Origin: Lytechinus variegatus
Taxonomy: Eukaryota; Echinodermata; Echinoidea; Temnopleuroida; Toxopneustidae
DNA: 64,000 nucleotides
Reading direction: 5' to 3'
Assembly: GCF_018143015.1 (NCBI RefSeq)
Contig: NC_054743.1
Coordinates: 33,505,934 to 33,569,933 of the forward strand
Shown here: positions 26,501 through 37,707 of the stretch, in pieces
Layout of the letters: each line of letters opens with the position of its first letter
Numbering within the stretch: position 1 is the stretch's first letter
Position numbers and translations under genes: made by a program
The notes under the pieces: model-generated
Database searches by the model: none
What the model was told of the DNA's origin: nothing
The model's input: only the letters and a program-made list of their open reading frames with translations

Positions 26501-29500
26501 TCACCATACATGTATGAGGGAAGGAAGCGTAGTGGTGTCTTTAGTGTACACGTAGGAGAATTGAATCTCTGTTGAACTCAACTATGATCCATTCTTGACC
26601 AATCATCTTTCACAAAAGCATGGCAAATGTGGATAACGAGTCACACTATGAAATACATGCAAAGTGTTTTGGAGATTTCGAAACCAACACAAAATCCTTT
26701 CTTTTTAATAAACAGAAAAACTTGTAAATCGTTGGCTGGTCTCCATTATTTTTCCTCTCGTCTACTCACAATTTTACACATGGATATATCTTGAGAAGTT
26801 TTCTCCACACAGCATTGTGTCTGTACAAAGGACATCCACAGCTCTGTTCAAGAATTCACACAGTTCCATTAATCTATCTTTCTCTGCTGTATCAAGCTAA
26901 CTTACCTGATTTCCACATATTTGTATTCTTTCTAGAATATCAAAAGCGAGCAGCAATAACATATCTTCCCTCAACTTTTGGGCAAAAAGTCAATGAATTG
27001 CTTTCTCAAAAAGAACAATCATAATTTCAACTGGAATAGCAACCAGAGGAGAGTCAACCTGTGAAGTGTTTCAAAACTCTTCGGTTTTTTTTCCTTTGCC
27101 AAAATCCTGAGAAAATTACATCATTAGGGCATTACTTCATATGAATTCAATACTAACCAACTCAACATGAGACGATGTTCTTAAATTCCTCATAAGACCA
27201 AAAAGTATTTCCTCATAAAACCAAAATATCAAATAGCTTTGTAAATCCAAATATGTTTTAAATGATTCCGATTAAAGGATGCCATCAAGGTAGATAATAT
27301 CACAATGATCTTCTTGAAAACTTTCATTCTTTTTCTCCCAAAAGAAAATGAAATGAGTCTGGGGTAAATTGAAGTGATACATGCCTAGAGAAAACATAAT
27401 GCAATCCAAAAGGATGTGCTGTACCATGGAATAAAAAAGAAATAATAAAAAAAAAAATATTCATCCCAGTGTTAATGAATGTGATGCAGTATGTTTGGGA
27501 ATTTTTTTAATTAGTCCAACATTTATCTATAAAAAAAAAAATAGCAAAGGGGGCCAGGAGAGTCAATCCATTTTCATATAATACTCCATTAATAACAACC
27601 TACCTTTTCAGCTTCAGACCACTATCTAAAACACAAATATTCCAATTGATGCACTAACAAATTATGTACCACAAACCATTTCCTTACTAAATATAGAGGT
27701 GACATATCAAATGGCTTAAGCAAAGCTGCAATTTTCTACCCATTATTAATGACTGTGAAATTCTCTCATCATTGTTAACAACTTCTGTGTGATGTAATGT
27801 ACTTCCAAAGATATATAAAAGCTTTGAACTGCTTAATTGCAATCACTTTGACTATCATGCAAATTTCAAAAATCACTTTTAGTAAAATGCATAACTATTA
27901 TAATGATAATACTATCATTGTCATTTAGTTTCAAAATAAAATCCAAAAACCCTGACCAAAGCAAAAAGTAAAATACAAAACGCAACAATGCAAATTCTAT
28001 GCACATTCATCACTTTTCTTGAAAAATGTGTGAACACGACCCTCTGTCAGCACAATATGGCACTGGAGAATTCAAGCCAGTTAGAATATCAACAACACTT
28101 ATTTTCAAAACCTGCTAATTTGAGTTTTTCTCAAGCATAATAATCAGCTGATGAGCAGTGAATATATGGGATAAAACTTGCATTATTGAGTTTTTTGTAG
28201 CTTGTTAAATACTAGAGATTAGATTTTTCAATATCACTTTTGGCTTTGGTGTAACATTTTTACATTATATCTTCAAAGTTGAATCCAATAGTGCTTTCAA
28301 AAAATCAAATGAAATCAAGAGCTGCAAGTCAACATAAATCCCTGCATGCCGACACCAAAATAAAAAGATAGATCTATTAGTGTGTACTTATTCTACACTG
28401 CATTGCTTTGAAACACAAACCAAACCACTGGCGAGAGACACTGTCTCAATATTCCTGTACCGTGTGTGAAAGACAGAGAGATATCCTCGATGAACGTGCA
28501 GACTTTCTTTTACCCTTTCCGCTGATGGGCTACGAAACCTTCTCACTTTCCGCCCGAATTTATATGGGGCGCTTGCATCGATCGCATCGGAGGGGAGGAG
28601 ATGTGTGAGCGAATATTTAATCAAACAATCTGAGCGTAAGAGATCAAAGTCAGCAAATCAGCTTACCAGAAAAAGAACATGACATTACGCTATTAACATC
28701 AAAACCTACATGTACAAATTTTTTTTTAACAATACCCTACTCTGGTTTTACTAACTGACATTTGATATATTCAATTGAATTAATTGTTTGAACAACTTTT
28801 TAATGAGGGAATTACAAGTCTTTTGGCAGTGTATGTGTTGATTGCAGGTCACAAACTTTGATTTAATTAAGGCAAGGCCGCTTTCCAAATGGACATAGTC
28901 GTATTACGGCCCGAATAAAAATAAAATAAAAGGGGCACAATATCTAAAGCCAGTGAAAGGGGCATTTTGGGGAACTAGATTATTTTACTTGTAACTATTA
29001 AAGCTCCATGACCAATTGGCCAGAATTATCTTCTGTTTTTCCTTTGCATCTCTCCCTCTATAATCTATGTGAACTTGAGGCCATTCTGTTTCATCATGGG
29101 TTTTTCGTCAACATAACCTTTGACATCAGAACTTGTTGAAAAGTGTTTTATTATACATACAAAGCAGGAAACTTGAGTGCTTAATTATATTGTCAATTAT
29201 CATTATCCATTTCAAAATGTGAGCAGATGATACGGTAATAATTATCGAATTTAATTTTAAACCCATTTTAACCCCTCCTGATATGAGAAACTCCTTGTTT
29301 AAGCAAGAAAATACAAATAGGATATAGCCATACTGTGATGAAATGCTAAGACCAAATTCTCGGTAAAGCTCTATATTGATACATAATTTTATTTAATTAC
29401 AGATGGCCATACTGCTTTGCTGATATTGGACATACTATTAATGTACTCTACCGTCTCTTGCAGTCTGAGGGAATGAATCTAAAACCTGAAACAAAATCAT

Positions 29501-32500
29501 CAAAATGTCAATAAAATTGAAATCTGAAAACATATAAAAGGGGGGAAACTTCCATTGAGTTATGAGCAAATCACACACAATCTATCATGAATCAGAGTAT
29601 TATAGTTTCTTCAAAACAATTTTTTTTACTTTTTTTCTGGGGGGGGGTCACAATTTCCTAATTTCTCAAATATATTGTTGTCACATATATGATTTGATCA
29701 GCTCATAACATAGAAAGTATAGTAGCATGGTAAGAACTCAAAAATTTGATGAAAACATAGAAGTTATGTAATACTTACTTGTCTCAATCGCCTGGTCCTG
29801 GAAGTATTTATCTTTATGACCATACTAGGTAAGATTCATCTAGCACAATTCTTAGTTCTGATTTTTAATGGTAATTGTGTTATCACAAAATCATAGAAAA
29901 AATACATACATGTACTAATACAAAACAAAATATTCATTTTTTCAGATTACCTTTTGTTGAATATTTCTCCAGTGGCATCTCATCATTACCTACCATTACA
30001 AGCTACATGTACCATGGAAAAGGTTCATGTGAAGGCTCATTTAACCCTATCTAGGCCGGGGTATTTTGGGAGTTCATATGGCCGGGGGGGGCCTCCCAGG
30101 CCCCCCCTTAAGATCTCGGCCGTCGACCGCGCGATCGCGCCGAAAATCGGCACGCGGGTTGCCTGGGACATAATCTACAAGATTGTATAGTAAGATTTTT
30201 CATGCGAATTGCTATTAAGTAATTATGCTAATTTATGCGTAATTAGTATGCGAAATCATTCTTTTTCCTCTAACTCCCTAAATAAAGCTCCAAATGTACT
30301 AATTTTCGGTATAGAAACTCTTTGTGGTGTTCTTAGCAAGTGTACATGAAAAAAATTGCGATATCAAATCATTTTCTTATGTATTATATTGTTTTTTGCA
30401 ATTTCTTATGTATTTCTTTGTTTTTTGACCTTTTGTTTTTCATTGTTTTTTCAATGAAATTTGTTGGGGACTCTTCTGTGATCATAAAAAGCATAAAATA
30501 AATACATTTAGACCAGCAAAACTAAAAATAATCATGCATTTATGAATTTTGGTTGAAAACACAATTTGCATTGACTTTGTACACGAAATCACGTTTTTGA
30601 GCAATTTTTGGTCTGACATGCACTTACATAATGTTGCGTAATTTCGGAACCACGTACCCGGGTGACGCAAAATTGGTCTCAAAAGTTGCGCAAGACTTGA
30701 AAGTAAAAAGTCAGCGAGCGGCGCGGTCAAAAAATTTTGCGCGGTGAAAATATCGCGCGATTCGTTGAGGGGGGGGCCTCCGAGGCCCCCCCCCGGCCTA
30801 GATAGGGTTAACAGCCCACTGTCTACTTGACTTTTTTTTTCCATAGAGTTATTTTGTGGGCCAGTATTCAACTAATTCATCATTTTGGTTGGCAAAATGA
30901 TATAAAATTATATTCAAGTACTTGAGTGGGATTAAAATACATACTCAATAAGAAGGACTAATATTTCCTGTTATCAGTGCAAAACATTGCATGACAATCG
31001 GGTCTAGCCAAAAGTGCTACAAACATAGTAAATATGTGTACATGTAGCTCAACTGCTCAAGGCCTGGGAAGCCTTTACATACCAATCAAGACCTCTATAT
31101 GTAATCTCCTCAAAAGGTTCTTGAATTCAAAACTGAATTATACTTACCTGTGATCAGTATCAGTTTTAAAAGCTTGTTGTGTCCAACTATAATTAACCAT
31201 TGTTATGATAGATGAGGGGGAGGGGTCTGAGAGGATTCCACTGGACACGTCACGCAATAAGTAGGTTCCTTTGCTGGGCCCGGTAACATAAAGCTTAGCA
31301 ACTGATCACAAGGCTGATGTCTACAATTGATAGCATTGAGTCTAGAGTATGAGGAGTCATTAAATAAAATCAGATCCACAACCAATCACTTTGGTTTATA
31401 TATTATTCCTCCTACCTAAATAAGACCTAATTTGCTTTGCCTCATCTTTTTTGCTTACCTTTTAGCTACCTTTAGGCCATGCAGTTGCACATCATTAAAG
31501 ATTCCACAAACATCACTATTCTCATCTTGTGAACAGCATACTTATATGTAGTTCAACTTAAAATAAAAATATGCCTTATCAATAAGCATAGAAAGCAATG
31601 CATAAATACCTGCACAAGATGACCTATACCAATAACAAAACCTAACGAGTTCTCACCATGGCTACTATACACTTCACCTATGAAATAATGACCACAAAAT
31701 ATGGACCAGTACAATGATTAAAACATCCATCAATTGAAAAATTAACACACAGTTTTTACTATATACAATCTAGACAAAGAAAAGGCTATATCTTACTTCT
31801 TCTTCCAATTGGTTAAAGATGAACTCGATGAGGACATCATCTTCCACTCCAAGCATCTCGGTGACTTTCGTTGTAATCCATGGTTTTAGTGTATCCAAGT
31901 TGACCTTGCTCATGCTCACCTAGAGAAAATTGAACAACAAAATTGATGAAAGAGAGGGAAGAGGGACAGCCCATTGCAAATGGTCAGAGTCAGGGATCAA
32001 ATGGTCAGAGTCAGGGATCAAGTGATTGGCAAACACATCTCAACAACCAGTATTTTCATTTCCATGTCACCACTACTTGATTCTTGATATTTTGTAAGTT
32101 TACATTTTCAAAGACTACAAACCTTGGTTGGATTGAATTCCCAAATATTGTTCAAAGAGCCAGCAGGATGAACTGAGCAAAAACTATAATTTGTGGATAG
32201 ACACATAGGCCCGTATTCTTTAAGTCGGGTTTAACTTAAACTCAGGTTTAAAGTTGTGGTTTAAGTATGGATAGCCAATTGTTACATAACTCACTAACAG
32301 TAGAGATATAATATTCCACCCCATTTGGCTCTCAAATCATTCATTATTGTGTAGGAAGTATAAATAGATTATTGTCTGCACCATCAATGAATCAGGAAAG
32401 AGCACAGTAAACATCAGAAACATACAACTTAATGACAATTTTGGCACTTTTGGCTTCCCATAATTTTAGCACAGAGTTAGACCATGGTCTAAGTTAAACA

Positions 32501-35500
32501 TGACTTCAGAATACGGGCCATAGACACCCCAAGCCGAGAGGTGGCTTATTCTCAGTTACATGCAATCTTGCCTCTTTATTACCCCCCCCCCCTTCATACA
32601 TGCAGGTGAATAATACTACAGAACATACCTTTCTCTCCATAATAGGATTGAACTTGAGCGATCTCAACAGCTTCTTTTTCTTATTTGTGAAGCGATTGTC
32701 TTGGTCGGCACTGGTGCCCTATAAGAAATTGGGGAATGGAGAGAAAAATAAGGGTTACTTGTATACAAGACATCGTAAACTGATTCTCAATTTCTCAATG
32801 TTAAACTGAAAATTTTAACCAATGTCAACCGGCATTTTTACTGATTTAGAGCTCACCTACACCTAGCCAAACCAGAAGCCATGTGGAGCATAGAACTGAT
32901 AATACCTTGGATGTAGGCGTTTAAAGTGGAAAAAAAAAACATATTTGCCTCTCGTTGACTTCTCATGAAGAATCCCAAACACTATTTTAATGGCGCTGTA
33001 CAGCATTTGAACATGGACTTGTAAGCGTCATCGAGCATTATATTTGCTGTGAGTAGAAAGTTTTCTAGGGAGGATTCTATTATAGTATTTCTTCCCTTTT
33101 TGCAGGTACATGTAGTTCTGGGGATATTGCAGTTATTTGGTTTTTTGGACGTCAGGCTCCACAAAAAACAAGGGAGAAATATTGATCTATAAATTCGTAC
33201 TCACAGCAATATATTTCTATATGTACCTCGTATTTTGAGCAATTATTATAGAGATCGCTCGCATTTACACATCAGAAAATGATTTCACACACTTTTAACA
33301 TCCTCTAAATCTAGTTGTATCGATAAGGGCCAAAAACAGAGTCTCAATTTTTGTTTAAAAATGCCGATCAGCAGCAGTAACTTTATTTAATTCTAACTTT
33401 TTCCAACTTGTTAGAAAGCACATACATGTACCGTAAGTAACGGTGTATTAACCGCACCTTTTTCTCGGCGGGGTAGAAGCAAAAGTCGGGGGTGCGGTTT
33501 ATACACGGTGACGGGTCTGAGCCAGCCCGCCGTAACCCCTCCCGTACATGTACGATGTCTGCCAGTTCACAACACATCGAGTGGCCGGGCGTAGCCGCCC
33601 AGGCAATGTCGTTTAGAGGGGTATGAGCCGCGGGTAATGGGAAGCGATTGTTGCAATATTCATTAAATGTTGTCCATAACAAACGCACCCACCTTCATGA
33701 CACTAATTTTGACTTTATTCTCAATTCAAAGTAGTGAAGTTCCCTGGCTAATTTAAAAGAGACGCCAAGCATACTCGGTAATATTTTGTCACCGCTGAGC
33801 GAGAGTTGAGTGAGCTTAGAGATTGCGTTGTAATGTGGTTGTAGTGCGACTTAAGCTGGCGCTATTCAAAGTCCCGTTTCGCGCCGGCGCCAGCTTGTTT
33901 TTTTTCCTTCCTGTTTGCTTTTCATAAGATACCATGTAAACCACGCACGAGAGAGACGGCACGAAGCCGTAAAAAACAACTGTAAAAAATGCAAATTTCT
34001 TTGTTTCTTGAACCTTCCTATAATCCCGTATCCAAAATTCATGCTAAGACATCAAATTTCTGAAAGTGATTGTGAGATTGTGATGCAAGAAATGTGAATG
34101 TTTCTTCCTCCTACGCTGGGAAAGACACAGATCATAATTTGATAAGATGTACTGGCATGACTTGTACTGTATCGTAGTTTGCAATGTAATGGCAGTGCTG
34201 TGTGTGTACACTTACTGTGAGGTGAGCGAGTGTGTAAGTTGCCAATATTGGCGGGACCGTTCTTTCTTTCTAACATTTGTAGATGAATTGATCAAGAACA
34301 GCATATTTCTGCATACCGGTAATCTCTTTGGATACTTTGGAAATCTGAAAAACTTAGATTTTGTTTCTTCGTACCTCAAATATGCATGTAAATGTGAGAA
34401 GATTTTTTTTTTTTTTTTTTTTTGTCCAAAGTTGGGGGTGCGGTTAATACACGGGTGCGGTTAATACACCGTTACTTACGGTATTCAACTCATACTATTT
34501 GAAGATCCCACGTTATGCTGGGAAAGGTGGATCTTTTAATTTTGTGGTTGGAAGCCAATAGATAGGGATCGTATTTCGTAAAAAAAAAAAAAAAAGGTAC
34601 CTTCATAGGTGAAGTTTTGACATGCTCATGTTAAAACTTATTTACCGGTACCTATGACTGAAAAAAAAGTGAAATTATGGAAAGTGTAAGGTAATTACTG
34701 TATATGACCACTATACAGATACAAACCAACTTTGTATGTCGCTAATGCAGTATCGCACCAGCCTATTTTGAGAGAATTTCCCCAACAGTAATTGTTTGTA
34801 AATGTCATAGCAAGACTCTCAAAGTCTCAATCATAGGTCAAGGTCAACATACCCATGACTCTTTCGAACATCGTGATTGGGAGCAGCTTTATTTGAGTTG
34901 TATCATGAGGCGAGGTCATTGTCAAATTCTCATAATTCAGACATCGCTTGGGTCTTGGCAATGCTTAGCTTTGCCGAAGTGTGATATGGACTGAAATTAG
35001 TGACCAAAACTAGAGTAGATCTGCCTGCACTGCGGCAGCTCACTGTTTTTGTTCGCCGCACGTTTGCATGAATTTGGTGGCTAACTTCAGTCCATATCAA
35101 ATTATCGGTGAATCCAACTCCAACGAAGCGATATCTGACTGAAAATTTGAATGATGACGTCATATTCAAGCCGAAATATAGACCAAAAGCTTCGTTTTCT
35201 GTTATATGGTTGTTCCGTTGGCTCCACTCGCCAATTACAGAGGCCGAATTCTAACTCGATCTGTACAAGGGCTCAATGGCCATATATGTTTATGTATTAA
35301 GTTCAGATAAACCAGGCCAGGCAAGTGATAGTTGCGTGACAGCCGAAGTAAGTCACTTTTTTTCCTCTTAAGTTTATTTTTTTTCACATTTCGGTGGTTT
35401 TCAGGCCAAAATGGAATAATGATAATCTTTATTTTTATGAAATAGATCTCTAAAGAGTAAAAGACAAAAATCGTTGAGCCCCGTCAGGGGGATTTGCATT

Positions 35501-37707
35501 GTTAATCCCCTAATGGTGGCTGCACAATCGTGAGCCGCGCCATCTGTGTATGAAGTTTAAAACAAATAAAAATGTTTAAAAACTCCTCGAACATGTCGAA
35601 ACAGATTACAGACGGCTGCCACTAGTGCCAGCTGTCTAACGTTAGCCGAAATACATGATATCTATTCCATGCATTGAATCTGATCGCGATATTCCGAAAA
35701 GTCATGAAAGTGGTTAGACCAAAAGCTTCAGTCTCTGTATTTTGGTTGTTCCGCTGAACTGCGTTGGCTCCACTCACCATACATATGAATGGGGATTACT
35801 TTAGGCCTACAGTAAAATGTCAGAAATTGTTGAATAAATCCCCAGAAACGACGGTTATTCCTGTCTAGAAAGTGGTGGGACTGGAAATATTATGTCATTC
35901 ACCATGTGACCTTGATTGAAATGTGACTGAGTCTGAGAGACTGGTGGGGAAATTCTCTCGAAGTCGGCCGGTGTGAAACTGCATGGATCGCGAGCGAAGG
36001 ATTATCAGTCATACGCACGCGACACACAACTACACTTCAAAAATACAGTGGGCTTTTGCCCACATAAAATAATATGTATAAATAAATATTCCACATCCTG
36101 CTATGACACTTACCGAATCATTTAGATCCTTCCGTGACTTCCCCTTGAAGTTTCTTTCTAAAAATATGTATATTTTCTTGATCTTTAGTGAAGATTTTAC
36201 GGAGATAGAAATCAGTCAGCGTTGATATCAATTTTCTCCTGAAGAGGGCGCGCGATTTATATTCATATCAAAGACACGACAAGTGAAAGAATAGGCACCT
36301 ACACTATTTTACACGCATATCGACGCAAGGCATTACGCAAAGTCCGTGAAGTGTCCAATCTTTTCATTGTATAGACTTTGGTATACCGTACACGTATTAT
36401 TGACGTTCGTCAAAGCTTGTACTGCTGGTTTCTTTCCAGGCACGTATATTATTTTTTTTTTTTATCAGACATCTTTTTGAATTAATGCAAATGAGTGTTA
36501 TCATCACCAATAATAATCATTAATTATGTTTTTTGAAGGCATTTCATTAATTGGTGCCCATAATTAGTAAATTAATCATGAGGATTGCGCATTCAAAGAA
36601 TTTAGATACAGTTATAAAATTACCGAGGAGCTGAATCAAGGTTGTGAAATTATTAGCGCCACCAACGGGCTTCCTTGTATTTCCGTGGAAGAGACAAGCG
36701 AAGTCACTTTCGAGGCCGAGGTAAGCAAAATGTGCTTTTTTTATCGGATTATTATTTTATTATTATTTTCATATTCAACAAACCATTGCTACTTACCGGC
36801 AAGAGCCCCGGTGCGTAGCGAGGAGCTTCGGCAAATATTACTTCAGCAATGAAGCGATGTTTGCCGACTACTTCGAAATCCAGGGTCAAACACGGTCTAT
36901 TGTACGAGGTTAGTACGTACTAACCTCGTATAGTGAGTGATTGTATTACCGACCGGCCTTGTATTACCGAACGCGCGCATCAGATGCGTCAGAAAATAAT
37001 CAAATACGCTCAAACCTTTGCAACTTCCTTCCAAAGGGAACTTAAATAGAAAAATTATGAAAAATTATCAAAAACACAATTTCGAAGTCTTTATATACTC
37101 AAAACAATAAAAAATGGTCAAAATAGCTCATCAGTGACTTTGTTGTTTTCCCAACTTTTCCCATAGAAAACACACGTTCGGTAATACGATACCTTTTCAA
37201 GTGACCAAAATATTTCACTGTCGAAGAGGGGTCCGATTGGAAGCTGATGTCGTAAAAAGGAAAAACAATTTCGGCAAAATTTCTGCATATTTATATTTTG
37301 TAGGTATTTGTGTATTTATGGTGAAAGTTTGGTGAATTTTATTGGAATAATGTGTTTGATATGATCAAATTCATGAAAAGTGTTCGGTAATACGATCCAC
37401 TACAATACAATGTGTGCGTGAGGCTATAGCGCCTTTTCGTATGTAGGCCTACACGCACAAGACAGACAATACAACTGGCATACCGCATGTGTATGCATGT
37501 ACGCACGACAGAGTTACTAGTCATCGACCGAACACACACACACCTCATCACGGAAACCTCACAATATTATTGACATTACATCGAAAATATCAGACAGCGT
37601 CATCGGGGAACACATTCTCTAATATCCATTAAATATAAAGAAATAACAGACTTGAAAATAATTCGGGAAATAAGAGTACTTACGCGGAAAAATCCGGCGT
37701 CTGTCAT
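11532..37707 (-). CDS. SRRM1: Serine/arginine repetitive matrix protein 1 (SRm160)
   Basis: Complete 15-exon gene, 1,039 residues. Coding exons in transcript order: 37684-37707, 32629-32718, 31797-31919, 26025-26195, 25373-25527, 24269-24538, 23694-23960, 22621-22680, 21940-22029, 18250-18426, 17205-17328, 15265-15473, 13503-14646, 12387-12515, 11532-11618. All introns are GT-AG and the phase is continuous. The N-terminus MTDAGFFRGTSADQDNRF is the SRRM1 signature. A PWI domain (about residues 27-130, P51-W52-I53) binds nucleic acid. Residues about 170-970 are Arg/Ser/Pro repeats, followed by a Lys/His block (KKHKKHKKHKK) and the conserved C-terminal LRERALMSM. SRRM1 is a nuclear splicing coactivator associated with SR proteins and the exon-junction complex. 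At 1,039 aa it is somewhat longer than the human protein (about 904 aa), mainly through the SPTPERR array. ATG 37705-37707 is chosen by homology. UTR limits are not determined. Confidence 0.94.
12950..13330. repeat. 'TTAGACCAA' inverted-repeat cluster in SRRM1 intron 13
   Basis: Many copies of TTGGTCTAAT or its complement (TTAGACCAACTGGTTATTAG) lie in both orientations around a centre near 13,140, giving a degenerate inverted repeat. The same words recur at 17,720-18,240, indicating one family. No coding capacity. Confidence 0.55.
13503..14646 (-). other. SRRM1: SRRM1 exon 13: giant SR-repeat exon
   Basis: This 1,144-nt exon encodes residues 587-968. The first third is a near-tandem array of about ten copies of RRRRSPTPER-like decapeptides, flanked by RRSPPRR units. 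It then becomes mixed acidic/basic (SDDSSAESSADEKEQLRKGR, Lys runs such as GGEKKKKKKRE). Low-complexity reading frames on the opposite strand are shadows. The repeats are expected SR-kinase targets, which fits the family role in nuclear-speckle association. Confidence 0.9.
15997..17072. mobile_element. Non-autonomous element with internal ~160-bp tandem units (SRRM1 intron 11)
   Basis: The ends carry the inverted motif GTCTCACCTGC (15,997 and, reversed, 17,062-17,072). Inside are about five degenerate repeats with the phrases 'gccaaagttcattgacc', 'tgacctttgaccttggtcat', 'ttcagtgatacttgatta' and 'aaagttatgatgg'. Core copies start at 16,189, 16,342, 16,505, 16,668 and 16,860. A shorter copy in the opposite orientation lies at 59,879-60,386 and shares both termini. 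The superfamily is not identified. Confidence 0.7.
17720..18240. mobile_element. TIR element inside a TTAGACCA repeat (SRRM1 intron 10)
   Basis: The outer sequence is the 'gattagaccaaatggcatcagacaa' repeat type also found near 13 kb. It is interrupted at about 17,875-18,160 by a segment whose ends are inverted (TTAAGGCCTGGTCCCATTGG on the left; AGTTGGACCAAGCCTTTA on the right). Its interior is unrelated to the flanks and has no coding potential. This looks like a small non-autonomous DNA transposon inserted in an older repeat. Confidence 0.55.
18592..18750 (-). mobile_element. Degenerate SINE tail fragments (also 22,160-22,320)
   Basis: The phrase order 'gggtacctggtaggaa', 'ttccttgaacaca', 'accagggtagtaatatg' and 'gagcactacatgaatg' matches the body and tail of the SINE at 48,746, diverged. 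A second, more decayed piece lies at 22,160-22,320. Neither keeps a clear box B. Orientation is uncertain. Confidence 0.45.
19212..20754. mobile_element. TTAAAGG-ended MITE nested in the hAT element, itself interrupted
   Basis: The left end TTAAAGGACAAGTCCATCCC and right end GGTGGACTTGACCTTTAA are inverted. The flanking and interior sequence ('gaaaatttcatcaaaatcgg', 'gagagtcgatgatgtcactc') matches the uninterrupted 352-bp copy at 63,637-63,988. Removing 19,309-20,242 restores a typical member of that family with long inverted arms. Confidence 0.8.
19309..20242. mobile_element. PIF/Harbinger-like element nested inside the MITE
   Basis: TAA target copies (19,306-19,308 and 20,243-20,245) flank a 934-bp element. 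Its inverted repeats share about 40 bp reading GGCGCTGTCACACCTTGGCG then TTTTAGACAGCGTATGCCCG, with two mismatches near the tip. A 3-bp TWA-class duplication fits PIF/Harbinger. The subterminal thirds are unusually dense in short ACGTA/TACG/AACTTACG words. The minus-strand centre (about 19,850-19,935) carries a remnant frame with QLMCEFLRENAMIWDIK, resembling the start of a MADF/Myb-SANT-like domain such as Harbinger second ORFs encode; it ends in TGA soon after. Confidence 0.7.
20921..21090. repeat. Imperfect ~170-bp hairpin within the hAT element
   Basis: Paired segments include 'gggccttctgt' with 'acagaaggtcc', 'taggctgcacattcagacc' with 'ggtctgaataagcagccta', and 'gagtgaaggctttgc' with 'ggcaaacccttcactc'. 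They nest around a centre near 21,000. Confidence 0.65.
26196..31796 (-). other. SRRM1: SRRM1 intron 3 (5.6 kb)
   Basis: This is the largest SRRM1 intron. It contains a short tandem repeat near 26,340-26,390 ('aatagtcagtgaacac' twice), AT-rich unique sequence, and a piggyBac-like MITE at 30,045-30,807. A 78-codon minus-strand frame at 28,388-28,624 has a few RS-like residues but no splice evidence. No other gene is recognised. Confidence 0.6.
30045..30807. mobile_element. piggyBac-like MITE (SRRM1 intron 3)
   Basis: It is flanked by TTAA at 30,041-30,044 and 30,808-30,811, the piggyBac target site, and ends in CCCTATCTAGGCCGGGG and its inverse. The left subterminal region holds a GGGGGGGCCTCCCAGGCCCC self-complementary stretch. 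It has no transposase frame. It is in the same orientation as its relative at 9,925-10,656. Confidence 0.85.
32208..32519. mobile_element. 312-bp MITE, copy 1 (SRRM1 intron 2)
   Basis: The ends are GGCCCGTATTCTTTAAGTCG and GACTTCAGAATACGGGCC, flanked by ATA on both sides. The whole body matches 62,570-62,880 with few changes, including 'gtttaagtatggatagccaa' and 'gtataaatagattattgtct'. Confidence 0.85.
33431..34481. mobile_element. Tc1/mariner-class element with TA duplication (SRRM1 intron 1)
   Basis: TA dinucleotides at 33,429-33,430 and 34,482-34,483 flank a 1,051-bp element whose inverted repeats agree for about 28 bp (CCGTAAGTAACGGTGTATTA then ACCGCACC). The motif 'gggtgcggttaatacac' is repeated just inside the right end. 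A poly-T run of about 20 sits near 34,404. No transposase frame is left; the superfamily call rests on the TA target and the end. Confidence 0.7.
34982..35099. repeat. Inverted repeat in SRRM1 intron 1
   Basis: TGATATGGACTGAAATTAGT at the left pairs with GCTAACTTCAGTCCATATCA at the right with mismatches, around a ~65-bp spacer. Neighbouring text 'gaccaaaagcttc..ttggttgttccg..ttggctccactc' occurs twice (35,183-35,235 and 35,721-35,780), so this is probably part of a decayed repeat. Confidence 0.5.
36903..36930. repeat. 28-bp perfect palindrome
   Basis: The half-site TACGAGGTTAGTAC is followed directly by its reverse complement with no spacer. It lies in SRRM1 intron 1, about 0.8 kb downstream of the start codon in transcript direction. 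Confidence 0.85.

Larger units (their letters stand above)
26025..32718 (-). other. SRRM1: SRRM1 PWI-domain exons (exons 2-4)
   Basis: Exon 2 (32629-32718) gives GTSADQDNRFTNKKKKLLRS, exon 3 (31797-31919) gives SMSKVNLDTLKPWITTKVTE and onward through DDVLIEFIFNQLE, and exon 4 (26025-26195) gives MQINLTGFLNAKNA and AQENIAGIPAPFLEQKKEEI. Together they form the helical PWI fold, which binds RNA and DNA. All four bounding junctions are phase 0, so the domain is a symmetric exon set. Confidence 0.92.

Noticed and set aside
28388-28624. Extra SRRM1 exon or separate gene with a RFRSPSAER phrase
   Set aside because: Exons 3 and 4 already join in frame with conserved PWI sequence, and no flanking acceptor/donor pair gives a consistent phase. 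A poison exon cannot be excluded without RNA data.
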